From positions 1 through 17,255 of the forward strand of contig JAKSSQ010000008.1 in assembly GCA_024403005.1 (NCBI GenBank): a stretch of DNA of 17,255 nt, in the 5' to 3' direction. A program made the translations under genes and the position numbers. How positions within the stretch are numbered: the first letter of the stretch is position 1; each line of letters starts with the position of its first letter. This DNA is from Clostridia bacterium. Its GTDB lineage: Bacteria; Bacillota; Clostridia; Peptostreptococcales; Anaerovoracaceae. Below the pieces are notes generated by a model that saw only the letters and a list, made by a program, of their open reading frames with translations, did not search any database and was not told the origin of the DNA. This document shows, in pieces, positions 7,301-15,000 of the stretch.

Positions 7301-10170
7301 CCATAAGTACCGGATCCTAAACCGTTTGTATACTGGCCGTTGATGCAAAGGAAGTCTACAATCTTATCGGGAACAGCCTTTGCGCTCTTTGCCGCGTACT
7401 TTACGTTGTAAGTATTGGAAACTGATTCACCAGAGACGTAAATAGCCTGTTTAGCAGTAGTGAGAGTGAGGGAGTATGTATCCTCTGCGATAGGAGTCTG
7501 AACCACACCACTTTCTCCGCCGAGCTTAACAGTTGCGCCCTTGGACACCTTATATGTTACTGTGGGGGCAGCTGCTCCATTCGGGATCATCCAGAGGTAA
7601 TCGCTTACGCCTTCTTTAATAGTTTCGGGATACTGGTCGCCTGTTGTACTTGTAAATTCAAGGATATTAGCTTCGTCAGCCAGTTTGCCGATCTGGGTTA
7701 CCCAAACTGTATAAACGTTGATAGTTCCGCTTTCAAAGCCGCCTTTTCCGGCGTCTGTGTTAGCGCAGTAATCAGCATCGCCAATGGCCTGGATAATTAC
7801 CTTAGCTTCTTCTGCTGAACCAAATGCAATCTCATCTGTAGGTGCGGTTCCGAGAGGAAGTTCTTTCCAGGTTGAACCATTATCGCTGCTGTAGCGGAAA
7901 TGTACCCACTTAGAGCTGCCGGTAAGGGTGAGTTTAAACTTTTTGAGCCCATCCAGAGCATAGCATCTGTAGTTGTAGTAATCGCTCTTTACACCTGTAG
8001 TTTCTGTTTCTACACCTTCAGCAGATGCCTGGAACATGGTTCCTTCTGCGCTGCCGTTATACTTTGTGGAAGATAATTCTCTTCCTGCGGGAGTAAATAC
8101 GATACCTGTAGTGTTAGCTGCAGCTGCCGCATTGTCTCTGGGGCGCGTAACGTTAAAGATATAGGTGTTAGTATTTTCAGAATTTGTCTTATCTGTAATA
8201 GTGATTCTTACTACAGACTTGCCAAAAGGCATATTTGTAAGGGATGTGACACCTGCATTCTTTACTGCGATGTGCTGTGCATCTCCGTTTACATCTGTGT
8301 AGTCTGCAAATGCCTCAAACTTTTCAGTATTGTAAAGTGTAGTGTTCTGCAGAGCCAGAGTAGAAGTTGTAGAAGCCTTAAGGTTTACATCGTATTCGAA
8401 AGTCTCAGGCTTAAACGTAGAGCCATACTTCCAATCAGGTACACCTGTTGTTAAAATTTCAATGCTTTCGAATAAAGCTCTTCCGGGGTCGGAAACGGTA
8501 ACTTTAATGCCGCCCTTAGATCCCTTAGAATCTGTAGCTGTAATTACAGCTGTGCCGAGGCCCTTAGCTGTTACAAGGCCTTCACCATCTACTACTGCAA
8601 TGCTTTCATCAGAAGAAGTCCAGCTGCTGATTGTGCGGCCTTCTGCTGCAAAAGCCTTAAGCTGCACCTGCGGTGCGGGAGTTTCATTTGTAATATCTAG
8701 TGTGGTCTTAGTTCTTGTACCGTCAGATGTTTCAACACCTACACCGGTTACATTAACTGTTGCTGTAATTACCGGTTTTGTGCCTAAATCAACAGTAGCT
8801 GTAACGGTAAATGTTCCGGGGCGGAAGACATCAAACTTGATATTTGTTGTTTTTCCGAGTGTTCCGTTGAGAGCTGCTATACCTTCAGGAATTTCATATG
8901 TCCAGAGGTTGTAGTTGGAAACACCGCCGACAAGAGATACGGAAGTAGCTGCACCGTCTTCACTCAGAGCCTGAGTTTTTGTCTTATAGGTGCTGCTGAA
9001 ATCATAGCCGTTTACAGAAACACTCTGGGACTTATATAAAGAAGCATTGTACTTGTGCGTAGCCTTGCAGGATACGGAAAAAGTTCCGCCGGAAGCAAGG
9101 TCCTTCTTAATGGTAACAACGCCGGTATCCTTATCGATAACAGCATCTGCAGCCTTAGCTGTAGTGGACCAGATTACGTCGCCGCTTATATCGTTACCCT
9201 TTTCATCCTTAGCTGTAACGGTAAAGGTATCGCCCTTCTTTGCATAAACCTTTGTACCAACCATGTTTTCTGCAGATGCAGTTACTGTGATTTTTGTAGG
9301 AAGAGCCTTAACTGTAACTGACGCAGGATTCATAATTATAGCTGGGTCAAGATCTTCCGCGCTCATTGCAACAAGGTAATATGTACCTGCGGAAACCGGA
9401 GCAGTAATTTTTGCTTTACCGGATTCATTCGTTTCAGCATCTTCAATGGGTGTTACTGCACCTGTAGCGGGGTTGAGCCATCCAAGGCCTGCATATTCAG
9501 TTGCACGGGATGCAGCTTTGAAGGCTGCAGGGTCTATGCAGCTGAAGCCGGCCATTATCATTGTGGATTTTACGGTAACTTCAAACTCATTGCCGGCAGT
9601 AACTGCAGACGGGACATCTACAAAGGAATAAGCATCGCTGTAATATGCATCATCCTGATAGATAAAGAAATCTACAACGTCTCCTGTCTTAATATCAGCA
9701 GTAGATACTGTTTTTCCGGTATAGCCATATTCGCCGAGAATTCCGTCGTTGGGCATACCGCCGTTTACGAGGAAGCCGTTGGCGCTGGTAGTAACACCAA
9801 ACAGCGTTGTTACATATCCGTAATCATTTACTGCAAGATATGCATCAGCTGTTTCCTTTGTAAATTCTTCTCCGAAAATAATTTCATGAGACTTTACAAG
9901 AGCGTCCAGCGCAGATACTCCACCGGATACAGAATCTTTATATCCGTAGCTTTCTGCTAAATCTGAAGATACAGAGACAGCTGATCCAAAACCGGCCATG
10001 TATCCTCCGTACGCCTGTGCTCTGATTGTTACGGATACTGATGAACTTCCGTCTGCATACACATAACCACCGATAGGCAGACAAGCGAAGATCATCAGGA
10101 AGGCCATCAGCAGAGCCAGCGGGCGCTTCCATGCGTTATATGAACGCTGCAATAGTTTGTTCACGTTCAT
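4366..10170 (-). CDS. Giant SLH-anchored surface protein with N- and C-terminal DUF4430-like domains and Ig-like repeats
   Basis: This is a 1934-residue exported protein. Residues 1-40 are a signal peptide (KRPLALLMAFLMIFACLPIGG, cleavage near YADG). Residues about 44-185 look like a DUF4430 domain (ALDALVKSHEIIFG, GFLVNGGMPNDG, IKTGDVVDFFIYQD). Big-type Ig modules lie near 291-387 and 494-560 (SSDESIAVVDGEGLVTAKGLG), followed by a cadherin-like beta-sandwich near 567-675. A large aromatic module (about 934-1180) contains YGMDFYVYGNA and EPGQVWVSENGTNWYAL. A classic DUF4430 domain spans about 1404-1532 (SGWMYTLNGKHS, LNNGDVIVFHY). Three SLH repeats (about 1758, 1821 and 1883 to the end), each with a CTRAQM motif, anchor it to cell-wall secondary polymers. 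The ATG at 10170 has AAAGGAG at the right spacing. It is the first gene after the cobalamin riboswitch. The likely job is displaying corrinoid-capturing modules on the cell surface; ligand binding is inferred. Confidence 0.92.
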   Translation of the reverse strand: MNVNKLLQRSYNAWKRPLALLMAFLMIFACLPIGGYVYADGSSSVSVTIRAQAYGGYMAGFGSAVSVSSDLAESYGYKDSVSGGVSALDALVKSHEIIFGEEFTKETADAYLAVNDYGYVTTLFGVTTSANGFLVNGGMPNDGILGEYGYTGKTVSTADIKTGDVVDFFIYQDDAYYSDAYSFVDVPSAVTAGNEFEVTVKSTMIMAGFSCIDPAAFKAASRATEYAGLGWLNPATGAVTPIEDAETNESGKAKITAPVSAGTYYLVAMSAEDLDPAIIMNPASVTVKALPTKITVTASAENMVGTKVYAKKGDTFTVTAKDEKGNDISGDVIWSTTAKAADAVIDKDTGVVTIKKDLASGGTFSVSCKATHKYNASLYKSQSVSVNGYDFSSTYKTKTQALSEDGAATSVSLVGGVSNYNLWTYEIPEGIAALNGTLGKTTNIKFDVFRPGTFTVTATVDLGTKPVITATVNVTGVGVETSDGTRTKTTLDITNETPAPQVQLKAFAAEGRTISSWTSSDESIAVVDGEGLVTAKGLGTAVITATDSKGSKGGIKVTVSDPGRALFESIEILTTGVPDWKYGSTFKPETFEYDVNLKASTTSTLALQNTTLYNTEKFEAFADYTDVNGDAQHIAVKNAGVTSLTNMPFGKSVVRITITDKTNSENTNTYIFNVTRPRDNAAAAANTTGIVFTPAGRELSSTKYNGSAEGTMFQASAEGVETETTGVKSDYYNYRCYALDGLKKFKLTLTGSSKWVHFRYSSDNGSTWKELPLGTAPTDEIAFGSAEEAKVIIQAIGDADYCANTDAGKGGFESGTINVYTVWVTQIGKLADEANILEFTSTTGDQYPETIKEGVSDYLWMIPNGAAAPTVTYKVSKGATVKLGGESGVVQTPIAEDTYSLTLTTAKQAIYVSGESVSNTYNVKYAAKSAKAVPDKIVDFLCINGQYTNGLGSGTYGIEHPLILSGTLRSLGNFGGYATFFYEDGVKDDPKNKYGMDFYVYGNANKDTSTDTHHGFYEPGQVWVSENGTNWYALAGSEHYEADTDWNYTVTYTKTAEGKTAWTDNHGNSNDGSSRAGQWPLSSYYYLNDQVGKETIVLSGVMLTAADGTVTGNGTSDAHAAKWGYVDVHPNGTIGADVNPYVDNSDYNLQANGFDLKWAVDAEGMPVDVSGKEFHYIKVQTASNIWDTGINEKSTEVQSVIKTTPQSSAVGTTAPITAITISDGEKTSKVNIVEGTMVYEASVGDAKYVSVGVEGAAASDNIYVNNNRIAADGSADSIKVTSDADTLVRVLVQNGDKEPQIYIVKLSGTADGSADIIKAVKVASSTAETKDGETYTYTVSSRTADVVIDVETEGEYTITDAEPNANGRYDVAEGENVFTITATLGDGATQTVKLIITKEASEPVSGTITVSFTLLGDDIHEEGEAVHTLADKNLKTWISKTSVTVPKNSVVMDVFAEVLLSNGYTWVNADGVNGTSGNYISSITNPSGVKLEQFTNGSLSGWMYTLNGKHSDKGVIQQTLNNGDVIVFHYTDDYTKESGSEKWTSGGNAGTAKSDVIVEPNAKINGNTASANVTEKQIADAITEANKAKADEIIIAPKETGKAAQIDVTMPAAAAAKVAGDAKAILTVDTVSGDVSIPADALASIAGQAGKRDITISIEAKPVEKIAVKDAGENAVAVNVTITAGEEKITSFGGKSITIDIPVTNSYKSGEKYLVLEISDNGSQKVLTGKCSGAADSRVVSVSASGLSDFVVTTISAELPFTDVAENAYYRSAVAWALDKGITSGTSKTTFSPDASCTRAQMATFLWVAAGKPEPASASCSFTDVKPGDYFYKPVLWMVENGLTSGVSKTAFGSNAPCTRAQMAVFLYKFNKVDTMEIKDNPFSDVKEGAYYYDAVLWAAKNGITSGTGKGTFSPDAVCTRAQMVTFLFNYLVK

Positions 10171-10211
10171 AATTACTCCTTTCTTTTACAACTCAAAAAT
10201 AATTGCCAAAG

Positions 10212-10239
10212 AAAAAACGAACAGCAAAAACACTGCTCG
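10212..10239 (-). terminator. Tandem intrinsic terminator 4 (closest to the surface-protein start)
   Basis: The minus strand reads CGAGCAG, a T-rich loop, CTGTTCG and then TTTTTT. The 7-bp stem includes one G-U pair. This is the weakest of the four hairpins but has a full U-tract. It ends about 40 nt before the ATG at 10170. Confidence 0.65.
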
Positions 10240-10250
10240 CCCCGGTGACT

Positions 10251-10280
10251 AAAAAAGCAGCCGTATAAACAGCTGCTTTT
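10251..10280 (-). terminator. Tandem intrinsic terminator 3
   Basis: The minus strand reads AAAAGCAGCTG, loop TTTATA, CGGCTGCTTTTTT. The nine core pairs include one G-U pair, and A-U pairs extend the base into the U-tract. This is a textbook intrinsic terminator and resembles terminator 2 in sequence (AAGCAG arm, CTGCTTTT arm). Confidence 0.85.
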
Positions 10281-10289
10281 GTGGTGGTG

Positions 10290-10321
10290 AAAATAAAAGC
10301 AGCGGAATAAATCCACTGCTT
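10290..10321 (-). terminator. Tandem intrinsic terminator 2
   Basis: The minus strand reads AAGCAGTGGA, loop TTTAT, TCCGCTGCTT and then TTATTTT. The stem is 10 bp with one G-U pair. It lies between terminators 1 and 3 within the leader of the surface-protein operon. Confidence 0.82.
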
Positions 10322-10332
10322 CTGTGTACTTC

Positions 10333-10353
10333 AAAAAACACGGTAAAACCGCG
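10333..10353 (-). terminator. Tandem intrinsic terminator 1 (expression platform next to the riboswitch)
   Basis: The minus strand reads CGCGGT, loop TTT, ACCGTG and then TTTTTT: a 6-bp GC-rich stem with one G-U pair followed by six U. It begins only about 10 nt after the B12-box end of the aptamer, where a ligand-controlled terminator would be expected. Confidence 0.72.
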
Positions 10354-10360
10354 CCACAAC

Positions 10361-10588
10361 TTATTGTAGGTCTTCTGACTTATGCGTTCAGGGTTTGAAC
10401 CCAACGCACCCCTTCGGCCTTCTCTCCTCCCCATTACAGGAATTCCAATGACCCGCTTTCGCAACCGGTTTCCCGGCGAAAAGGCGCTCCGCAATCACAG
10501 CTACTAAGGCGGCAGGAGCCGCCACATGTCCAGGAATTTAACCTGATTCCCTTGTTCAGCTGAACAAGAATGCGTGTCCTCAAATGTT
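10361..10588 (-). promoter_or_regulatory. Cobalamin riboswitch (B12 element) in the leader of the surface-protein/ECF operon
   Basis: Read on the minus strand, the leader carries the conserved blocks of the cobalamin aptamer in order. GGGAATCAGG/CCTGGAC are at 10528-10552. The block GGCGG...TAGTAGCTGTGA is at 10495-10523. GGTCATTGG is at 10445-10453, where the consensus is close to GCCACTGG. GGGGAGGAGAGAAGGCC is at 10416-10432. The 3' B12 box AAGTCAGAAGACCTACA is at 10365-10381. P1 can form between TTTGAGG (10578-10584) and the CCTACAA of the B12 box. Known elements of this class reduce expression of downstream transport or synthesis genes when adenosyl- or hydroxocobalamin binds. The CCTACAA strand can instead pair with the following TTGTGG (10354-10359), giving a plausible switch. 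This element is the strongest evidence that the downstream genes concern corrinoids. Confidence 0.94.
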
Positions 10589-10666
10589 CAAAAACAGACT
10601 GATTAAACCATCCTAGGGTCGCGCATCTAGCCACAAAAGCGTTTTCGTATTCGTTTTTCTAATACA

Positions 10667-10695
10667 ATTTTACGACATCAAAAGCGGTTAGTCAA
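10667..10695 (-). promoter_or_regulatory. Sigma-A-type promoter of the riboswitch operon
   Basis: The minus strand has -35 TTGACT (10690-10695), a 17-nt spacer and -10 TAAAAT (10667-10672). Initiation near 10660 would give a leader of about 490 nt containing the riboswitch and four hairpins. It lies just after the terminator of the upstream lipoprotein gene. Confidence 0.82.
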
Positions 10696-10709
10696 TGTGG
10701 CATAGATAC

Positions 10710-10741
10710 AAAAAAACAGAAATCCGGCCTGAGCCGGATTT
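10710..10741 (-). terminator. Intrinsic terminator of the transglutaminase-like lipoprotein gene
   Basis: The minus strand reads AAATCCGGC, loop TCAG, GCCGGATTT, then CTG and seven T. The 9-bp stem lies about 25 nt after the stop codon at 10767. It separates the lipoprotein gene from the riboswitch operon. Confidence 0.9.
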
Positions 10742-10766
10742 CCGTTAATAGCTTATAAATTGCTGA

Positions 10767-11885
10767 TTAGTTAGCGCCGTAAAAGCCGCCGAAGGTTTCG
10801 TAGCCTTCCGGTGTTGCGCCGTTAACAGCTGCGAAATCTGTGCCGTACTTATTGCCGCCGAAACCGTTGGCAAAGTTCTTAGCTGTGCCTGTTGCGACGG
10901 GAAGAGCTGCGGAAATTGCGTTCTTTGCGTGGTCCTTACACATAACTTCGTCTGTAAGGTTAAAGTAGTCGTAGCAGACTTTGCTTCCGCCGCCGATGGG
11001 GTCATCCCAGGTTACGTCGATTGCATAGAATTCGCCGTCGATCTTAACCAGGTTCCATGTGTGTGCGCCCTTAGTTGCAGTTGTGGGATACCAAGCTTCG
11101 CCGACAACGCAGGTGCAGGGGATTCCGGCTCTCTGCATGAGATACTGGAACGCCTTTGTATATCCTGTGCATACGGACTTGCCTTCGATAAGTGCGCTGT
11201 AAATGTTCTGTGCGTTTGCGCTGGAAGCATCGTATTCAATCTTGCCGATCAGGTAGTCGTGAGCGTACTTAACCTTTTCTGCATTATCCTTGAGCCACCA
11301 CATGTCGGATACGGGCTTAACTGTTGCATCGAAGATCTTCTTCTTGATGTTTTCTCTGTCTGCAAACAGTGAATTGTACTTGGGCTTAACCTTTGTAACG
11401 ATGCCGTTCTTGTTCTTTGCAATGGTGTAGCCGCTTTCCATCCAGAAAATTTCAGGGCTGTCGTAATATACAGAATTATAAATAGTTTTAAAATCTTCTG
11501 CCTTTACGGGGATGCTCATGGCGATTTCTGCAGAACCTTCCAGAAGACCTGCACGAATGGTGTCGTATGCCTTCTTATCGTTGTCGCTTAAAAGATTTCT
11601 GTAGAGATATGCATCGGATGCAAGAAGAGTTCCGTCTGCCTTTGCGATTGCACTCTGAGCTGAAGCGGGAGACAGTGTAGCCGGGCCTCTGTCCGGAGCT
11701 TCGTCCGGTTCTTCTTCGACTTCGCCTTCTGCAAAGCCTGTTGCTCTTTCCAGACCGTCTGCAGCAGCTGCGTCGCCGGAACCTGCATCGCCGGAATTGC
11801 CTGAACCTCCGCATGCACTAAGGGAGAAAACCATAATCAGGGCCACAAGCAGTGCTGTGAACTTTGTTAAATTGATGTGCTTCAT
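10767..11885 (-). CDS. Transglutaminase-like (papain-fold) lipoprotein
   Basis: This is a 372-residue predicted lipoprotein. The signal peptide ends in a lipobox LSAC with Cys25, followed by a Gly/Ser/Asp-rich and acidic linker (26-66). The C-terminal domain carries the transglutaminase-core triad: Cys239 in GKSVCTGYTKAF, His275 in KGAHTWNLV and Asp290 in FYAIDVTWDDP. Bacterial members act as peptidases, amidases or crosslinking enzymes on surface proteins; the substrate here is unknown. The ATG at 11885 has a GAGAGG ribosome site. It has its own promoter-like sequence and terminator, so it is probably monocistronic. The next gene downstream is the riboswitch-controlled giant surface protein, which could be a substrate, but the two are separately transcribed and no link is shown. 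Confidence 0.9.
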   Translation of the reverse strand: MKHINLTKFTALLVALIMVFSLSACGGSGNSGDAGSGDAAAADGLERATGFAEGEVEEEPDEAPDRGPATLSPASAQSAIAKADGTLLASDAYLYRNLLSDNDKKAYDTIRAGLLEGSAEIAMSIPVKAEDFKTIYNSVYYDSPEIFWMESGYTIAKNKNGIVTKVKPKYNSLFADRENIKKKIFDATVKPVSDMWWLKDNAEKVKYAHDYLIGKIEYDASSANAQNIYSALIEGKSVCTGYTKAFQYLMQRAGIPCTCVVGEAWYPTTATKGAHTWNLVKIDGEFYAIDVTWDDPIGGGSKVCYDYFNLTDEVMCKDHAKNAISAALPVATGTAKNFANGFGGNKYGTDFAAVNGATPEGYETFGGFYGAN

Positions 11886-11925
11886 AGTGTCCTCTCTTTT
11901 TATAAATACTGTACACTTATTCTAT

Positions 11926-11955
11926 CTTATACTAGTATTATACCTTAAATTTCAA
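11926..11955 (-). promoter_or_regulatory. Possible promoter of the lipoprotein gene
   Basis: The minus strand has TTGAAA (11950-11955), an 18-nt spacer and TATAAG (11926-11931). A perfect TATAAT also occurs at 11937-11942 but lacks a good -35 box at 17 nt. Either could be used; the exact choice is uncertain. Confidence 0.5.
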
Positions 11956-11993
11956 CGGTTTTGGGGGTGAATAACAAAAAATATTTATGCACA

Positions 11994-12024
11994 TAAAAAC
12001 TCCCGGAAGTTTCCCTCCGGGAGT
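11994..12024 (-). terminator. Intrinsic terminator after the pyruvate:ferredoxin oxidoreductase gene
   Basis: The minus strand reads ACTCCCGGA, an 8-nt loop, TCCGGGAGT and then TTTTT: a 9-bp GC-rich stem with a short U-tract. A T-run also follows on the plus strand, so it could work in both directions, but no plus-strand gene ends here. Confidence 0.88.
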
Positions 12025-12076
12025 CTTTTTTAACTTTTATTGTGGTCACTCCTGACCCAATCAGCAGATTCGGAAA

Positions 12077-15000
12077 TTACTTTCCAGCTCTTGCCTTGTA
12101 GCCAGCCAGTCTTGCCTTAGCGTCTGCTTCAGCCTTCTGGTACATAGCTTCTGCTGTTTCGGGGAATTCCTTGGACAGGGATGCATAGCGAACCTGATCC
12201 ATGATGAATTCTCTGAAGGAACCTGTGGGATCCTTGGAGTCGAGGATGAACGGATTCTCGCCCTTTTCTTCGAGTTCGGGGTTGAATCTGTAAAGGTGCC
12301 AGTAACCGCTTTCAACTGCAAGCTTTTCGTTTTCCTGAGTCTTGCCCATGCCCTTCTTGAGGCCGTGGTTGATGCAGGGTGCGTAGCAGATGATGAGGGA
12401 AGGTCCGTGGTAAGCTTCTGCTTCCTGAACTGCCTTCATGAACTGGTTCTTGTCGGAGCCCATAGCTACCTGAGCAACGTAAACGTAGCCGTAGCTTGCA
12501 GCGATCATGCCGAGGTCCTTCTTCTTTGTCTTCTTACCGGAAGCAGCGAACTTAGCGATAGCTGCAGCAGGTGTAGCCTTGGAGGACTGTCCGCCTGTAT
12601 TGGAGTAAACTTCTGTATCGAATACGAGTACGTTGATGTCTTCTCCGGAAGCGAGTACGTGGTCGAGACCGCCGAAGCCGATGTCGTAGGACCAGCCGTC
12701 ACCGCCGAGGCACCATACGCTCTTCTTAACGAGCTGGTCTTCCTTAGCCTTGAGTTCCTTCTTGAGTTCGTTAGCCTTGCCGGACATCTTAGCGCCGTTT
12801 ACAGCAGCCATGAGAGCTTCGGAAAGTTCTCTGGACTTTTCGCCGTCTTCGAAGCCTTCTACCCAAGCAGCTGCAGCAGCCTTAACTGCTTCGTCCTTTG
12901 TTGCACCTGCGAGTTCAACAACGATATCCTTTGTCTTTTCTCTCATCTGACGAACAGCTGTAGCCATACCGAGACCGAATTCAGCGTTGTCTTCGAAGAG
13001 GGAGTTAGCCCAGGAAGGACCTCTGCCGTTCTTGTCTGTTGTGTAAGGCATGGAAGGTGCGGATGCGCCCCAGATGGAGGAGCAGCCTGTAGCGTTAGCG
13101 ATCATCATGCGGTCGCCGTAGAGCTGTGTGATAACCTTGATGTAAGGTGTTTCGCCGCAGCCTGCGCAAGCGCCGGAGAATTCGAAGTACGGATTGATGA
13201 ACTGGCTTCCCTTAACTGTCTTTCTGGAAACGAGTTCCTTTTCGGATACTTCCATAGCGAATTCCCAGTTTTCAGCTTCGCCAAGCTGTGTTTCGAGAGG
13301 TACCATTGTGAGTGCCTTGCCGGGAGCGGGGCAGATGTCTGCGCAGTTGCCGCAGCCGAGGCAGTCGAGCGGGGATACCTGCATTCTGTATGTGAGACCT
13401 GCGAAGTCCTTGCCTGTAGCCTTCTTTGTTACGAAGCCTGCGGGAGCCTTAGCAGCTTCTTCTTCGTTAACCAGAACGGGTCTGATTGTTGCGTGCGGGC
13501 AAACGAATGCGCACTGGTTGCACTGGATGCACTTGTCAACATCCCATACGGGAACCTTAACAGCAACGCCGCGCTTTTCGTATGCAGCTGTGCCGCTGGG
13601 GAATGTACCGTCTGCTTCTGCAATGTTGAGGAATGCAGATACGGGCAGGCTGTCGCCTTCCTGACGGTTCATGGGGATCATAACCTTTTCAACGAATTCG
13701 GGCAGCTTCTTAGCTTCCTTTTCTTCGTCTACAGCGTCCTTCCAGGATGCGGGAACTTCAACCTTGTGGAATCCGTTCAGACCTGCGTCTACAGCAGCCC
13801 AGTTCATCTTAACAACAGATTCACCCTTCTTGCCGTATGTCTTTTCGATGGACTTCTTGAGGTAGCCTTCAGCTTCCTTAACGTCGATAACGCCTGTGAG
13901 CTTGAAGAAAGCAGCCTGCATGATCATGTTGATTCTGTTGCCGAGACCGATTTCCTGACCGAGCTTTGTAGCGTTGATTGTGTAGAAGTTAACCTTGTTC
14001 TTAGCGATGTACTGCTTCATTGCTGCGGGCAGGTTAGCGTCGAGTTCTTCGTCGGACCATACGCAGTTGAGCAGGAAGTTGCCGCCCTTCTTGAGGCCTG
14101 CTGTTACGTCGTATGCGTGAACATAGGACTGGTTGGAGCAAGCTACATAGTCAGCTTCTGTAATGAGGTATGTGGACTTGATGGGGTTCTTACCGAATCT
14201 CAGGTGGGAGATTGTGATACCGCCGGACTTCTTGGAGTCGTAGCTGAAGTAACCCTGAGCATACATGTCTGTATTGTCGCCGATAATCTTGATAGCCTGC
14301 TTGTTAGCACCAACTGTACCGTCGGAACCGAGACCCCAGAACTTGCAGCGGAATGTTCCTTCGGGTTCTGTGGAGATCTTAGCGGGCTTGAGGGATGTGC
14401 CGTATACGTCGTCGTCGATACCGATTGTGAACTGGTTCTTGGGCTTCTTTGCTGCCAGGTTCTTATAAACTGCAACAATCTGTCCGGGTGTTGTATCCTT
14501 GGAACCGAGACCATAGCGGCCGCCGATGATCATCGGAGCGTCTTCTTCTGTGTAGTACATGGTCTTCATGTCCATGTAGAGAGGATCGCCCATTGCGCCG
14601 GGTTCCTTTGTTCTGTCCAGAACAGCGATTCTCTTTACTGTCTTGGGCATAACCTTCTTGAGGTACTTGGGAGACCAGGGTCTGTAGAGACGAACCTTGA
14701 TGAGACCAACCTTTTCGCCCTTAGCGAGGAGGTGGGGCAGTGTTTCTTCGATAGTTTCGCAAACGGAACCCATAGCTACGATGATATTTTCAGCATCGGG
14801 TGCGCCTACGTAATCGAAGGGCTTATACTTTCTGCCGATTTCCTTGCCGATCTTTGTCATGTAATCAGCTACGATGTCGGGCAGTTCTTCGTAATACTTG
14901 TTAGCAGCTTCTCTTGCCTGGAAGAATACGTCGGGGTTCTGAGCTGTACCGCGGATGCAGGGATGTTCGGGGTTGAGAGCTCTTTCTCTGAATGCCTGAA

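Noticed and set aside
8342..8914. A plus-strand open frame of 190 codons opposite the giant surface protein.
   Set aside because: It is an antisense shadow: Val/Ser/Thr-rich, no domain, and the sense strand encodes Ig-like repeats.
10212..10353. The four leader hairpins as a CRISPR-like or other dispersed repeat array.
   Set aside because: Arms and loops differ in length and sequence, spacing is irregular, and each hairpin is followed by a U-rich run, so tandem terminators explain them better.
10249..10634. Short minus-strand open frames (81 and 66 codons) in the 10171-10766 gap.
   Set aside because: They lie across the cobalamin riboswitch and the tandem terminators, so they are structured RNA rather than coding sequence.
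12049..12064. The short sequence TGACCCAATCAG near 12053 resembles TGACCCCAATCAG on the minus strand near 15836-15848, suggesting a repeat.
   Set aside because: It is only about 12 bases with an indel and no extension on either side, so chance is likely.
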